From Halobacteroidaceae bacterium (GTDB lineage: Bacteria; Bacillota; Halanaerobiia; B1SED10-174): a stretch of DNA of 64,000 nt. The notes under the pieces are model-generated. The model had not been told where the DNA came from and ran no database searches. It was given only the letters and a program-made list of their open reading frames with translations. Each line of letters opens with the position of its first letter. Within the stretch, counting starts at the first letter, position 1. This document shows, piece after piece, positions 7,802-16,227 of the stretch. Location of the stretch: contig PUNE01000128.1 in NCBI GenBank assembly GCA_003551665.1, positions 1 through 64,000 on the forward strand, written 5' to 3'. A program made the position numbers and the translations under genes.

Positions 7802-8234
7802 ATGAGTTATTCGAGGTATTGGCGTATTGGATTGATTGTGTTGGTTGTTGGATTATTGGCTTTTGGAACAAATATAGTCGGCTTAGGTGGCGGAGAAGGG
7901 CAGAAATGCGAGGGTGCCTGGGCGGCTCACATTGAGGGGCAGCCTCGCTATACCGCTAGGGGAAATTGGGCAACTTATGTCAATTATAAAGACGACGAAA
8001 ACAAGGATTTTGGTCCTGTAAATATTGCATTTTTCTTTGCCGGGCAAAAAGATTGGATGGGAATGGTGTTCTGGGACAAATCTTTATGTTCAAGGATATG
8101 ATAGCCCCCCAAGTGGAAATCCTGCACCTGGTCGGTTTGAACACAAATTCGAAGCACCAATTGGCCAGATGAAGGAGATAGTCGTTCCCTTTGCTAAATA
8201 TTACGGAATACACTTGAATGTTTATAAAAAGTAG
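7802..8234 (+). pseudogene. frameshifted small secreted or membrane-anchored protein, family unknown
   Basis: I start it at the ATG at 7802, 11 nt after AAGGGGAG; an upstream in-frame GTG (7790) overlaps that site. The first reading frame has a membrane or signal segment (RIGLIVLVVGLLAFGTNIVG, about residues 7-26) and then a soluble region with RYTARGNWATYVNYKD and VNIAFFFAGQKDWMGMVF. It stops at 8101. The next frame (from about 8070 to TAG at 8234) continues naturally with NLYVQGYDSPPSGNPAPGRF, KEIVVPFAKYYG and HLNVYKK. Joining the two gives one protein of about 143 residues. A single-base indel near 8070-8090 explains this, either as a real mutation or as a sequencing error. I do not recognise the family. 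Confidence 0.6.
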
Positions 8235-8290
8235 GAGATGATTTGCAATAAACGTTGACTTTCCAAAATATTTCAGAATACACTTGATTG
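8183..8290 (+). repeat. 38-bp direct repeat at 70-bp spacing
   Basis: Positions 8183-8220 and 8253-8290 align base for base at an offset of 70, with 7 mismatches by my count (about 82 % identity); GAATACACTTGA is shared exactly. The first copy encodes the C-terminal PFAKYYGIHLN of the frameshifted gene. The second lies downstream of its stop and would encode a similar FPKYFRIHL if read. It is a partial segmental duplication. Confidence 0.7.
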
Positions 8291-8343
8291 AGTTTTCCTC
8301 TTTTTTGAATTTTGGAAAAAATGATTCCAAAAAAGAAAAACAT

Positions 8344-8382
8344 AAAGAAACCCCCCGGAGTATTTTTTCGGGGGGTTTCTTT
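8344..8382 (+). terminator. intrinsic terminator, bidirectional
   Basis: AAAGAAACCCCCCG (8344-8357) pairs with CGGGGGGTTTCTTT (8369-8382). The 14-bp perfect stem has T-rich flanks on both strands. It lies 110 bp after the frameshifted gene. Confidence 0.8.
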
Positions 8383-8386
8383 ATAA

Positions 8387-8841
8387 TGAACAGAGTTCTT
8401 TCTAAGGCCATTTTTTGTTTTTTGTTGGTTTAAACAATGACTATGGGAACCAACGGGCTTTTGTACCTAGACATTAATTGACAAATTTTTATAACTTATC
8501 CAAAATTTTTAAAAAGGTTTGGGGATGTTCATAATAAATGGTTTGAAAAGGATTTTATACAAAAGAAACCTTTAAAAAGACTCATTTTTTCAGGCAGAAT
8601 TTTCCTATACCAATTGATTTTTAGTTGTGAGTGAATAAACAGGTTTCCCTTGAAATTGCAAACCTACCTTTATAACCTAAATCTAACCAGATTATAACCC
8701 CATATAATTGATTAACTTAATGAGAGGTACTATATTCAAAATAGCAAGGGTGCAAAAGCAAATATGCGGTTATACTCGGGGTTTTTGTTTCAAAAATAAA
8801 AGCGAAATAATTCTTCCAGGATATTAACCCCTGTTAATTTG
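8387..8841. other. AT-rich non-coding stretch, no gene seen
   Basis: About 450 bp with no ORF carrying a ribosome binding site. A small inverted repeat (GTTGGTT 8424-8430, AACCAAC 8448-8454) is present. The segment around 8673 (ATAACCTAAATCTAACC) weakly resembles 7246 onward (ACAACCTAAAAATAACT) upstream of the candidate RNA promoter. No other structure is visible. Confidence 0.35.
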
Positions 8842-8984
8842 TTATGTTACCTTAACTTTTGCAGAAAAAAATGAATAAAAAAGCTGGTGAGCACTTAAAT
8901 TTCAGCTCTAAAGTCTAGAAAAGACACCCAAATCCAGGTATAATTAAGCTGAGACAGCCGAATTAACCAGGAAAGGGTGTCCTT

Positions 8985-9233
8985 ATGAAAGGGATACCAC
9001 AAGAACAGTCAGATTCAAAAACACTGGGGAACTTATTTGTCTTATACTGCGAGGAGTTAAAGGATATTTCATTCGCGGAAGCTATTTTGATTTTTCTCGA
9101 TGTTTTGAAAGAAGCCTTGAAAACCGAACTAAAATTAACTGATAAAGCTTTTCGGAAGATTTACAAGAGTTTTATCGCTCAAATCGCCTCTGTTTATCAA
9201 AATTTATTGGGGATTCAGGGATGCGAAAGTTGA
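8985..9233 (+). CDS. 82-aa protein, possible internally deleted transposase
   Basis: The ATG at 8985 follows GGAAAGGGTGTCCTT. The protein is almost entirely helical and ends in LLGIQGCES. The body (LGNLFVLYCEELKDISFAEA, then ILIFLDVLKEALKTELKLT) recalls the C-terminal helices of some IS4/IS1634-type transposases, whose stop codon likewise lies within the terminal repeat. If so, about 400 residues including the DDE catalytic core are missing and the protein cannot transpose by itself. The alternative is an unrelated small helical protein; the family call is from memory and not strong. Confidence 0.45.
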   Translation: MKGIPQEQSDSKTLGNLFVLYCEELKDISFAEAILIFLDVLKEALKTELKLTDKAFRKIYKSFIAQIASVYQNLLGIQGCES

Positions 9234-9245
9234 GTTGCTAAAATA
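9194..9245. repeat. right copy of the inverted repeat
   Basis: Positions 9211-9245 match the reverse complement of 7019-7053 perfectly over 35 bp. Similarity then continues to 9194 with a few mismatches. This copy includes the last codons and stop (TGA 9231-9233) of the 82-aa ORF. Confidence 0.9.
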
Positions 9246-9288
9246 GGGGCGAGGTTTCTCAGAGGTTCAAACCAGGTTAAAGCTATTT

Positions 9289-12015
9289 TTAATCAATAAT
9301 ATTCAGTTCTTTGGCCTTTGCTACAGCATCGGTGCGGTTCTGGGCGGAAAGTTTGCCGTAAATATTGGTTGCATGCCATTTAACGGTATTTAAGGATACA
9401 TAAAGGGCAGTTGCGATTTCCTGATTGGATTTTCCCTGGCTGATAAGGGTGAGGATTTCCAATTCTCTGTCACTCAGGGGTTCTAATAGGGGAGCAGGGG
9501 TCTTTTCTTTTTTAACCGCATGCTCTTTCCCGGTTAAAATGGAAAGTAGTTTTTGGGTATAACGAGGATAAATTCCTCTTTTTTTAGCTTCAGCCAGAAT
9601 CGGAATAATTTCCTGTCCTTCTTCCAGGAAAATCCTAACATATCCCTCTCGCTGTCCAATCAGTAAAGCTTCCTCCAATGATTGCATACTGGCATCAATT
9701 TCTCCCATACTGAAATGGTCTTTAGCCTTCAAAATCTGAGCTTCTGTGATTCCAGAAATCATGCCTTTCTTCTTGGCCAGGGGGAAGACTTTTTCCAGAG
9801 TGTCGCGGGCTTCCTGTATTTCTCCCTGACTATATAGGGCCCTGGCCATAACCAGGTAAGTGGAGATGTTTAGAGGGCCAACCCTTTCTTCAGATAATAG
9901 CTCCTGGCCTTTAAGGTATTCCAGGGCCCCCCTAGAGTCCTGTTTCAAAAGAACTCTTGCCATCAGGCTTTTTACAATCTGCTCATACCCAAATAAACTG
10001 GATGTCTTTTTTAACAGGCCTTCAATTTCCAGTAAAACCTTTTGGGCATCTTCATTTTTTCCAATTGATAAGCAGACCTGGGCAAAATAGAGTTTTGATA
10101 ATAATAGCACCAGGCTATCTCGTTTGCTTAAATCGCAACCCTTTTGGGTATAAGCCAGAGCAAGATCTAATTCATTTTTTTCCCTGAGAACATCCCCCCA
10201 AAGGGCCCACATTACTCCTGCCCAGGGGGTGTTTTCCATTCCAGTAACCCTGGCGAATTCCATGTGCTCTTTACATATTTTTTCAGTATTTTTCAGGTTG
10301 CCAACAAACCAGTTAATTACTGCCAGCTTTAAATAAGCTACCTGGACAAAAAAGAGGTTATCCGCGGTTTTCCCTTCGATAACAGCCTCTTTGTAACAGG
10401 CTTCAGCTTTTTCAAAATTTCCGATAATTGAGTGAGCATCTCCAGAAACAATGGCAACTCCGGGTCTGAACAATGATTTGCCCCTGGCCAGGTTATCCAT
10501 GGCAATTTTAGAGTACTCTAAAATACCCTTTACATCACCGAGGAATTTTGCCAGGGAGGCCTGGATCATTCCCTTAAGCCCAATTATTTCCGATTTTTTC
10601 TCTGGGGAGAAAGAACCTGTACCTCCAGCCGTATTGGAATAAAGGGGTTCTTTTTCCAGTTCTCTTTCAACCTGGTGCAGATCTTGTTCAGCTTCAGCTA
10701 AATTACCCGCAAGGAGTTTTAAAATAGATTTGTAGAGTTTAAGTTTCAGGCTCTTGTTTATGGTGGCTTCATCAAGTTTTTCCAACCAGTTACTAACCTG
10801 TAGATAACCAGAGCCAAACCACAATTTCTCAATGTAATCTTCCAGTAATCCAATGGCAATTGTCTTATCAGGAAGGGCGATAGCATGCTCTATTGCACCA
10901 GCAGGAAGGTTTTTATCTGCATACCACTGGGATGCCTTCAAATGGAGTTGTTCAATACTTTCCGGATATGATTTTTTCAGGTTAAACCGGAGTAATTGTG
11001 AAAACAAAGGATGATAACGATACCATTCCCGGGAATTATCCTCTGGAATAATAAATAAATTTACTTTTTCCAGTTCTTCCAGTAAATCCTGGCTATTTTC
11101 CCGGTCCAATACGTGGTTGCAAAGAGTTGCGGTAAAGTTATCTAAAATCGAAGTTTTTAATAGGAACTCTTGCAATTCTTCTCTCTGTCCTTTCAGGACT
11201 TCATCGGTAAAATAATCAAGAATGTAACGGCTATTTCCGGTAAAATCCCGAAGGAATTCCGGAATGTTATCTGAACCTTTTAGGGAAAGAGCTACCATTT
11301 GCAGACTCGCCGGCCACCCTTCAGTTTTTTCCATGAGCAATTCGATTTCCGGGCCAGCTAAATTACAGCCCATCAGATCATTCAAGAAAACCTGGGCTTC
11401 TTGGTTAACCATTGATATATCTCGTTGTCTTAATTCCATAAGTTCTCTTTTTACTCTCCACCTGTGCAGGGGCCAGGGAGGATCAGTCCGAGTTGTTACA
11501 ACAAAATGGACAGAAGGGGGAAGATTTTCTATAACCGCCGTGAGTAACGTTTGTATTTCTTTATTATTGATATGATGGTAATCCTCAAGAGCAACCAGCA
11601 GGGGTTTTTTTATTGCCAGAAGGTCATTAGAGAAATGGATAATGGCTTCTTTTACCGGAACTCTGGGCTCCCCGGGTAGCATGGAATTACCTTTGATAAA
11701 TTCCAGAGTTTCACTGCAGGCATCCTTTTCCACAGTTCTGATAGCGGCAATGAGGCAATTCAAAAAAAATAGGAGCTGGTTATCATTTTCATCCAGGGTA
11801 AGCCAGGCGACCCTGGGCAGAAAATCATCCACCCATTGTCGGACAAGAGTAGTTTTTCCATACCCTGCAGGGGCTGAGATTAAGGTAAGCTTTCGAGAAA
11901 AACCGGATTCCTTTTTAAATTCTGCATTTAGTTGATCTATCAATCTATTCCTGGTTACAAAACCGCTTTTTAGTTGAGGAATATAAAGTTTAGTTTTCAG
12001 AAACATAAAGCCCAT
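9289..12015 (-). CDS. MalT/LAL-type ATP-dependent LuxR-family regulator
   Basis: At 908 residues it is the normal size for this class. The N-terminus FLKTKLYIPQ and the P-loop SAPAGYGKTTL (Walker A about residues 48-56) start a STAND-type NTPase with WLTLDENDN and the Walker B-like LLVALEDYHHI. A central array of TPR-like helices spans about 400-820. A C-terminal LuxR helix-turn-helix (LSDRELEILTLISQGKSNQEI and TVKWHATNIYGKL) occupies about 845-905. MalT-type proteins oligomerise on binding an inducer plus ATP and then activate transcription. GGGGGTGG precedes the ATG. The target may be the GH3 glucosidase 1.5 kb away, but that is only a guess from position. Confidence 0.9.
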   Translation of the reverse strand: MGFMFLKTKLYIPQLKSGFVTRNRLIDQLNAEFKKESGFSRKLTLISAPAGYGKTTLVRQWVDDFLPRVAWLTLDENDNQLLFFLNCLIAAIRTVEKDACSETLEFIKGNSMLPGEPRVPVKEAIIHFSNDLLAIKKPLLVALEDYHHINNKEIQTLLTAVIENLPPSVHFVVTTRTDPPWPLHRWRVKRELMELRQRDISMVNQEAQVFLNDLMGCNLAGPEIELLMEKTEGWPASLQMVALSLKGSDNIPEFLRDFTGNSRYILDYFTDEVLKGQREELQEFLLKTSILDNFTATLCNHVLDRENSQDLLEELEKVNLFIIPEDNSREWYRYHPLFSQLLRFNLKKSYPESIEQLHLKASQWYADKNLPAGAIEHAIALPDKTIAIGLLEDYIEKLWFGSGYLQVSNWLEKLDEATINKSLKLKLYKSILKLLAGNLAEAEQDLHQVERELEKEPLYSNTAGGTGSFSPEKKSEIIGLKGMIQASLAKFLGDVKGILEYSKIAMDNLARGKSLFRPGVAIVSGDAHSIIGNFEKAEACYKEAVIEGKTADNLFFVQVAYLKLAVINWFVGNLKNTEKICKEHMEFARVTGMENTPWAGVMWALWGDVLREKNELDLALAYTQKGCDLSKRDSLVLLLSKLYFAQVCLSIGKNEDAQKVLLEIEGLLKKTSSLFGYEQIVKSLMARVLLKQDSRGALEYLKGQELLSEERVGPLNISTYLVMARALYSQGEIQEARDTLEKVFPLAKKKGMISGITEAQILKAKDHFSMGEIDASMQSLEEALLIGQREGYVRIFLEEGQEIIPILAEAKKRGIYPRYTQKLLSILTGKEHAVKKEKTPAPLLEPLSDRELEILTLISQGKSNQEIATALYVSLNTVKWHATNIYGKLSAQNRTDAVAKAKELNIID

Positions 12016-12462
12016 TTCGCCACCCCCATATCCTATATGGTTATTCTTCAGTCAATAAAAATTTCCTCTCTAATTATTGGTTAGCCCAGGTTTGTGAAGT
12101 TGGGGAGTTTTCCTGAAAACTGACTTCCCTGCCTGGGAAAAATTAAAATTAACCAATGGTTATATAAACCCTAAACCAGCAGGTTTCCCAGGTTTTTATT
12201 CCTATATGATTTTTGCCTGGGAGAAAGCCAGGGAAATAGTTTTTATTGACACCTCGCATTATCTGGGATATGTTAAAAAAGAATGCAGGGAAAAGGTAAA
12301 AAAACCAGAAGAATTTTGGAAAATTTAGGGGGGAAATATCCTAAGGAAGGTAGCAGTAAATTCAGGAAAATATTAATCATTAAATCGGGTTTTGTTCTAA
12401 TGAATCCTGACTTTAATCTCAAGGCCCTGGGTTAGTTTTTTCTGCGAAAGAGGTGATGAGGA
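12016..12462. other. divergent intergenic region with one long hairpin
   Basis: CCTGGGAAA (near 12133) is complementary to TTTCCCAGG (near 12184) with about 40 nt between. The inner sequence contains another small inverted repeat (AACCAATGGTT). This could be an operator or leader structure for either flanking gene. A 45-codon ORF from ATG 12206 has no ribosome binding site and is not accepted. Confidence 0.35.
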
Positions 12463-13134
12463 GTGTTTTTGGCAAATAATGTTCTTAAGCATCATCTCCA
12501 GAACGTTTTCTGGATACTGGGGACTCCCTGTGGAGGAAAAAGCACAATAGCAGCTTTGCTAGCTGAGAATTGTGGGGCACTGCACTACAACGCGGATGAA
12601 AGAATTACCCAGCATAAAACTCTTGCCAATCCCGTGGAGCAACCCGCTTTGTGTCGTTATTTCGAGGACTGGGAAGCCTACTTCGGGCAGCCCCTTAATG
12701 AATATTCCCGGTGGCTTCGCGCGGTCCAGGATGAGTCAATGAGCATGATTATTGTTGATCTTTTGAAGATTTCCCAACACCAGAAGGTTATTTTTGAGGG
12801 ACTCCTGGATATTGAAGCAGTTAAAAGCCTGGCGGACTATCAAAGGATTGTTTTTCTGGGGGCAACAGCAGAAGTGATCAGAGATTCCTACTTTGATCGG
12901 GAAGATAAAGGCGACATGCTCAGCTTGATCGAAACCCTCTCCGATCCCGAAGGAATATATAAAAAGGTTTTAGATCTGGTTGTAGGTGATAGTGAAAGAG
13001 ACCTGGCAAGAGCGCGGCAAGCAGGCCTGAAGGTGTTTATGAGAGATAAAAATAGCTCAATTACCGGGATCCTTCAGAAGGTGCAGAGCCATTTTGGCTT
13101 AAGCGATACAGAAGGTGATCTTGAAAAAAATTAA
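12463..13134 (+). CDS. P-loop kinase-like protein (zeta-toxin/adenylate-kinase fold), unknown substrate
   Basis: Walker A GTPCGGKST sits at residues 20-28, just after the strand VFWIL, followed by the NADERI element where nucleotide kinases bind the acceptor. KVIFEGLLD near residue 108 fits the second strand and acidic residue (Walker B position). It resembles small-molecule kinases such as chloramphenicol phosphotransferase or shikimate-kinase-like proteins, but no subfamily motif is decisive. GTG at 12463 is chosen because of GAGGTGATGAG before it. It appears monocistronic. Confidence 0.65.
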   Translation: MFLANNVLKHHLQNVFWILGTPCGGKSTIAALLAENCGALHYNADERITQHKTLANPVEQPALCRYFEDWEAYFGQPLNEYSRWLRAVQDESMSMIIVDLLKISQHQKVIFEGLLDIEAVKSLADYQRIVFLGATAEVIRDSYFDREDKGDMLSLIETLSDPEGIYKKVLDLVVGDSERDLARARQAGLKVFMRDKNSSITGILQKVQSHFGLSDTEGDLEKN

Positions 13135-13136
13135 AA

Positions 13137-13164
13137 CCAGGAAAAAGTGTTTTTTTATTCCTGG
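13137..13164 (+). terminator. weak hairpin after the kinase gene
   Basis: CCAGGAA (13137-13143) pairs with TTCCTGG (13158-13164) around a T-rich loop. No T tract follows, so termination is uncertain. From 13165 to 13565 I see no gene and no clear promoter. Confidence 0.4.
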
Positions 13165-13565
13165 ATTCTTCCCGGGATATACAATGGAAAACTTACAAAA
13201 CATCTTGATAATTTAAGGGTGTTTTTCTTTTTTAATTGCTTTGCTAACAATTGATAGCAGCAGAATTTTTCCATGATTTTTGGAAAACCTGTGGAAATAA
13301 ATAAGGATGCTGGTAAAAAGGGCCAAAATAAAAAGGAGCCCTCCTTTCTGGTTTAGAATTTAATTAAAGAAGATACAAGGGAAAATGAAGGAAATTTTTT
13401 TCAAATCCTGTATTGACCAGCATGTTCACTTAAGAAATGCCAGGTAGTTTTTCCAAAAATAACCCGTTTAAATGAAAAACTGAAGCCCCAATTGCAAGAA
13501 GAAAGGAAAGAAGAAGAAATTCTGCAACAGTTTTGGGGTCTGCAAAGGGGGAGGGATATAAAGAT

Positions 13566-16052
13566 ATGTTAAAAAAAAGAAGCCTGAGAACTAAAGCAAA
13601 ATATGATAATAAAGAGAGTGAAAGAGAGAGAAGACATAAAGAAATTGCCTATCGTGCAGCCCTGGAAGGAATTGTGCTCCTGGAAAATGATGGTGTTTTG
13701 CCGGTGAATCCTGGGAAAATTGCCCTTTACGGTTCGGGTGCTGAAAAAACAATTAAAGGTGGAACAGGTTCCGGGGAGGTAAATGAACGGAAAAGCATCA
13801 GTATTCTTGAAGGTTTAAAGGAAGCAGGTTTTACCATTTCAACCCTGAACTGGATTAAGGATTATTCCCGCTTATTTAAAGAGGAAGAGGGGAAATATGC
13901 TGCAAGGGCAAGAAAAAAAATTCTTAAACTGGATATCATTAATTTAATGAGTGACCCTTTCCAGTATCCAGAGGGGCGTGATATTACCGATGCGGAAATA
14001 AATGCAAGTGAGACTGATACCTGTATTTATGTTGTTGCTCGGCAGTCAGGGGAGGGAGCAGACCGCAAACTGGATCATACCGGCTATTATTTATCAGAAC
14101 TGGAAAAAAAGAATATTAAGAAATGCGCAGAAGCCTACAGAAAGACCATAGTAGTAATAAATGTTGGTTCTGTTTTTGATCTGAGTTTTATGGAGGAAAT
14201 CCCCGGTATTAATGCCTTAATCTTTTTTTGCCAGCAGGGAAGCCAGGGGGGAAAAGCCTTTGCCGATATTATCTCCGGGAGGGTAACTCCTTCCGGGAAG
14301 CTTGTGGATACCTGGCCCAGGGAATATGAGGATGTTCCTTTTGCTCGGGAATTCAGTTATCTAAACGGGAACCTGGAAAACGAATACTATAAAGAAGGTA
14401 TATATGTTGGATACAGGTATTTTGATACCTTTAATGTAGAGTCCAGGTATGAATTTGGTTATGGCCTCAGTTACACCCGGTTTGCCATTAGCTTTGTGGA
14501 GGCAGAGGCAGAAAAAACCAGCATCAGAATTAAGGTTAAAGTAAAAAATACCGGGGATAATTTTCCGGGGAAAGAGGTGGTTCAGCTTTATGCCAGTTGC
14601 CCGCAGAAAAAATTGGTCGGTGAATATCAGCAACTGGCTGCCTTTGGAAAAACCAAAACACTGTCCCCGGGGGAAACTCAGGAACTAACACTTGATTTTG
14701 ATATGTCAGATCTGGCCAGCTATGATGAAAAAAGGGCCAGTTTTATCCTGGAACCGGGGGAATATATTCTCCGCCTGGGTAATTCTTCTCGTAATACGTT
14801 TCCCTGTGCCATTCTGATCCTTGATCGGGAGGCAATTATTTCCCGGCATCGGAATATTTGCAAACCGGAAAGGAATTTGGAAGAAATCAAACCCGGAAAA
14901 GTGGATTATCAGGAAGATTTAGCCCGGATCCCAGAGGTTGCAATAAAGGCATCGGATTTTGAAACTCAGGCTGCAGCATACAAAGAACCCCCGGTTTACA
15001 GAGATCAAAAAGTAGATAACTTAATGCAAAGGCTGAGCATAAAAGAAATGGTTGAGCTTGTTGTCGGCGCTGGCATGGGTAGCACTTTTTTTGGCAAAAA
15101 CTTTTTTACCTGTCCCGGGGCCGTGGGGAACACTACATCCCAGCTGGTGGAAAAGGGGATAATTAACATTACCCTGGCTGATGGCCCTGCTGGGTTGCGC
15201 CTATCTCGGGTATCCGCGGTTACAAAAAGGGGGACTGTAAAAATGGTGGAACCCATGATTGAATTCATGAAATTTTTCCCCGGGATAGTAAAGAAATTTA
15301 TTTTTGGAAACCGGGAGAAAAACAACCTGGTTTTCCAGTTTACAACTGCCTTTCCCGTTGAAGTGGCACTTGCGCAAAGCTGGAATACTGAATTACTGGA
15401 GGAGATTGGAGAGGCCATCGGTAAAGAAATGGCTGAGTATGGGGTTACCTACTGGCTGGCACCCGGATTAAACATCCACCGTAACCCTCTCTGTGGAAGG
15501 AATTTTGAATATTTCAGTGAAGATCCATTGCTTTCCGGTAAAATGGGAGCCGCTATTACAAGGGGAGTGCAGAGTATTGAAGGAACTTATGCAACAATAA
15601 AACATTTTGTTGCCAATAATCAAGAGGACAATCGCAGTAAGGTGTCCAGTAATGTGAATGAGCGGGCCCTGCGAGAAATTTATCTGCGAGGCTTTGAGAT
15701 TGCAGTAAAAGAAGGTGGCGTAAAAGGAGTTATGACCAGTTATAATCGGGTAAATGGCACCTATACTGCCAATAGCCACGATCTCTGTACCAAAGTTCTG
15801 CGCAATGAGTGGGGGTTTGACGGGGTGGTAATGACTGACTGGTTTGCTACGGGGAAAGGACTGGCCAGCAATGGGTTGTGTATGAAAGCGGGCAATGACC
15901 TTATTATGCCGGGTGGGAGGTACTATAAAAGAGAAATTCTTGCTGACCTGAAAAAAGGGATTGTTAATGAAGAAGATATAAGCCGTTGTGCAGCCAATGT
16001 TCTCCGCAGCATAGTTAACAGTAAACTTGTCAGAGAATACGGGGTTGAATAA
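13566..16052 (+). CDS. GH3 family beta-glucosidase with reversed domain order
   Basis: The 828-residue protein hydrolyses terminal beta-linked glucose (or xylose) from glycosides or oligosaccharides. The domain order is unusual. The GH3 C-terminal alpha/beta domain comes first (ALEGIVLLENDGVLPV, GTGSGEVNERKSISILEGL), then a fibronectin-III-like domain (GKEVVQLY). The catalytic barrel is last (ADGPAGLR, IKHFVANNQEDNR at about residue 680, VMTDWF with the nucleophile Asp at about 758). Such swapped GH3 enzymes are known in a few anaerobes, for example Ruminococcus and Butyrivibrio. There is no signal peptide, so it acts in the cytoplasm. I start at ATG 13566 behind GGGGAGGG; the TTG at 13533 has no ribosome binding site. 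Confidence 0.9.
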   Translation: MLKKRSLRTKAKYDNKESERERRHKEIAYRAALEGIVLLENDGVLPVNPGKIALYGSGAEKTIKGGTGSGEVNERKSISILEGLKEAGFTISTLNWIKDYSRLFKEEEGKYAARARKKILKLDIINLMSDPFQYPEGRDITDAEINASETDTCIYVVARQSGEGADRKLDHTGYYLSELEKKNIKKCAEAYRKTIVVINVGSVFDLSFMEEIPGINALIFFCQQGSQGGKAFADIISGRVTPSGKLVDTWPREYEDVPFAREFSYLNGNLENEYYKEGIYVGYRYFDTFNVESRYEFGYGLSYTRFAISFVEAEAEKTSIRIKVKVKNTGDNFPGKEVVQLYASCPQKKLVGEYQQLAAFGKTKTLSPGETQELTLDFDMSDLASYDEKRASFILEPGEYILRLGNSSRNTFPCAILILDREAIISRHRNICKPERNLEEIKPGKVDYQEDLARIPEVAIKASDFETQAAAYKEPPVYRDQKVDNLMQRLSIKEMVELVVGAGMGSTFFGKNFFTCPGAVGNTTSQLVEKGIINITLADGPAGLRLSRVSAVTKRGTVKMVEPMIEFMKFFPGIVKKFIFGNREKNNLVFQFTTAFPVEVALAQSWNTELLEEIGEAIGKEMAEYGVTYWLAPGLNIHRNPLCGRNFEYFSEDPLLSGKMGAAITRGVQSIEGTYATIKHFVANNQEDNRSKVSSNVNERALREIYLRGFEIAVKEGGVKGVMTSYNRVNGTYTANSHDLCTKVLRNEWGFDGVVMTDWFATGKGLASNGLCMKAGNDLIMPGGRYYKREILADLKKGIVNEEDISRCAANVLRSIVNSKLVREYGVE

Positions 16053-16158
16053 TTTTTTGGTTTCAGGGGATGGTCCCTTTTTTAACCATCATTGAATCTT
16101 ATTTCCAAAAAAATCAATATTTTCTCCAACTTTTTGCGAGGTATGGTTTTTGGACCAA

Positions 16159-16194
16159 AAAGCTCCCGGGCAGAATAAATTCCCCGGGAGCTTT
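16159..16194. terminator. bidirectional terminator between convergent genes
   Basis: AAAGCTCCCGGG (16159-16170) and CCCGGGAGCTTT (16183-16194) form a 12-bp perfect stem between the GH3 gene and the minus-strand fusion gene. It is preceded by AAAA and followed by ATC, so it serves the minus strand best. Confidence 0.75.
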
Positions 16195-16227
16195 ATCAGG
16201 TAATATTTCTTTTTTAGAACAATTAAG

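Larger units (their letters stand above)
8842..9245 (+). mobile_element. MITE-like or internally deleted insertion sequence carrying the 82-aa ORF
   Basis: The right end is the 35-bp sequence shared in inverted orientation with 7019-7053. A weaker inverted match to this end lies near 8842-8866: CTTAACTTTTGCA corresponds to CTCAACTTTCGCA of the end sequence, 11 of 13. The single ORF has its own promoter-like TATAAT (8939-8944) and ribosome binding site near the left end and stops inside the right end. That is the layout of an insertion sequence shrunk to about 400 bp. No target-site duplication is evident. Confidence 0.45.

Noticed and set aside
12206..12343. 45-codon ORF between the LuxR regulator and kinase genes
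   Set aside because: No ribosome binding site and nothing recognisable in the sequence.
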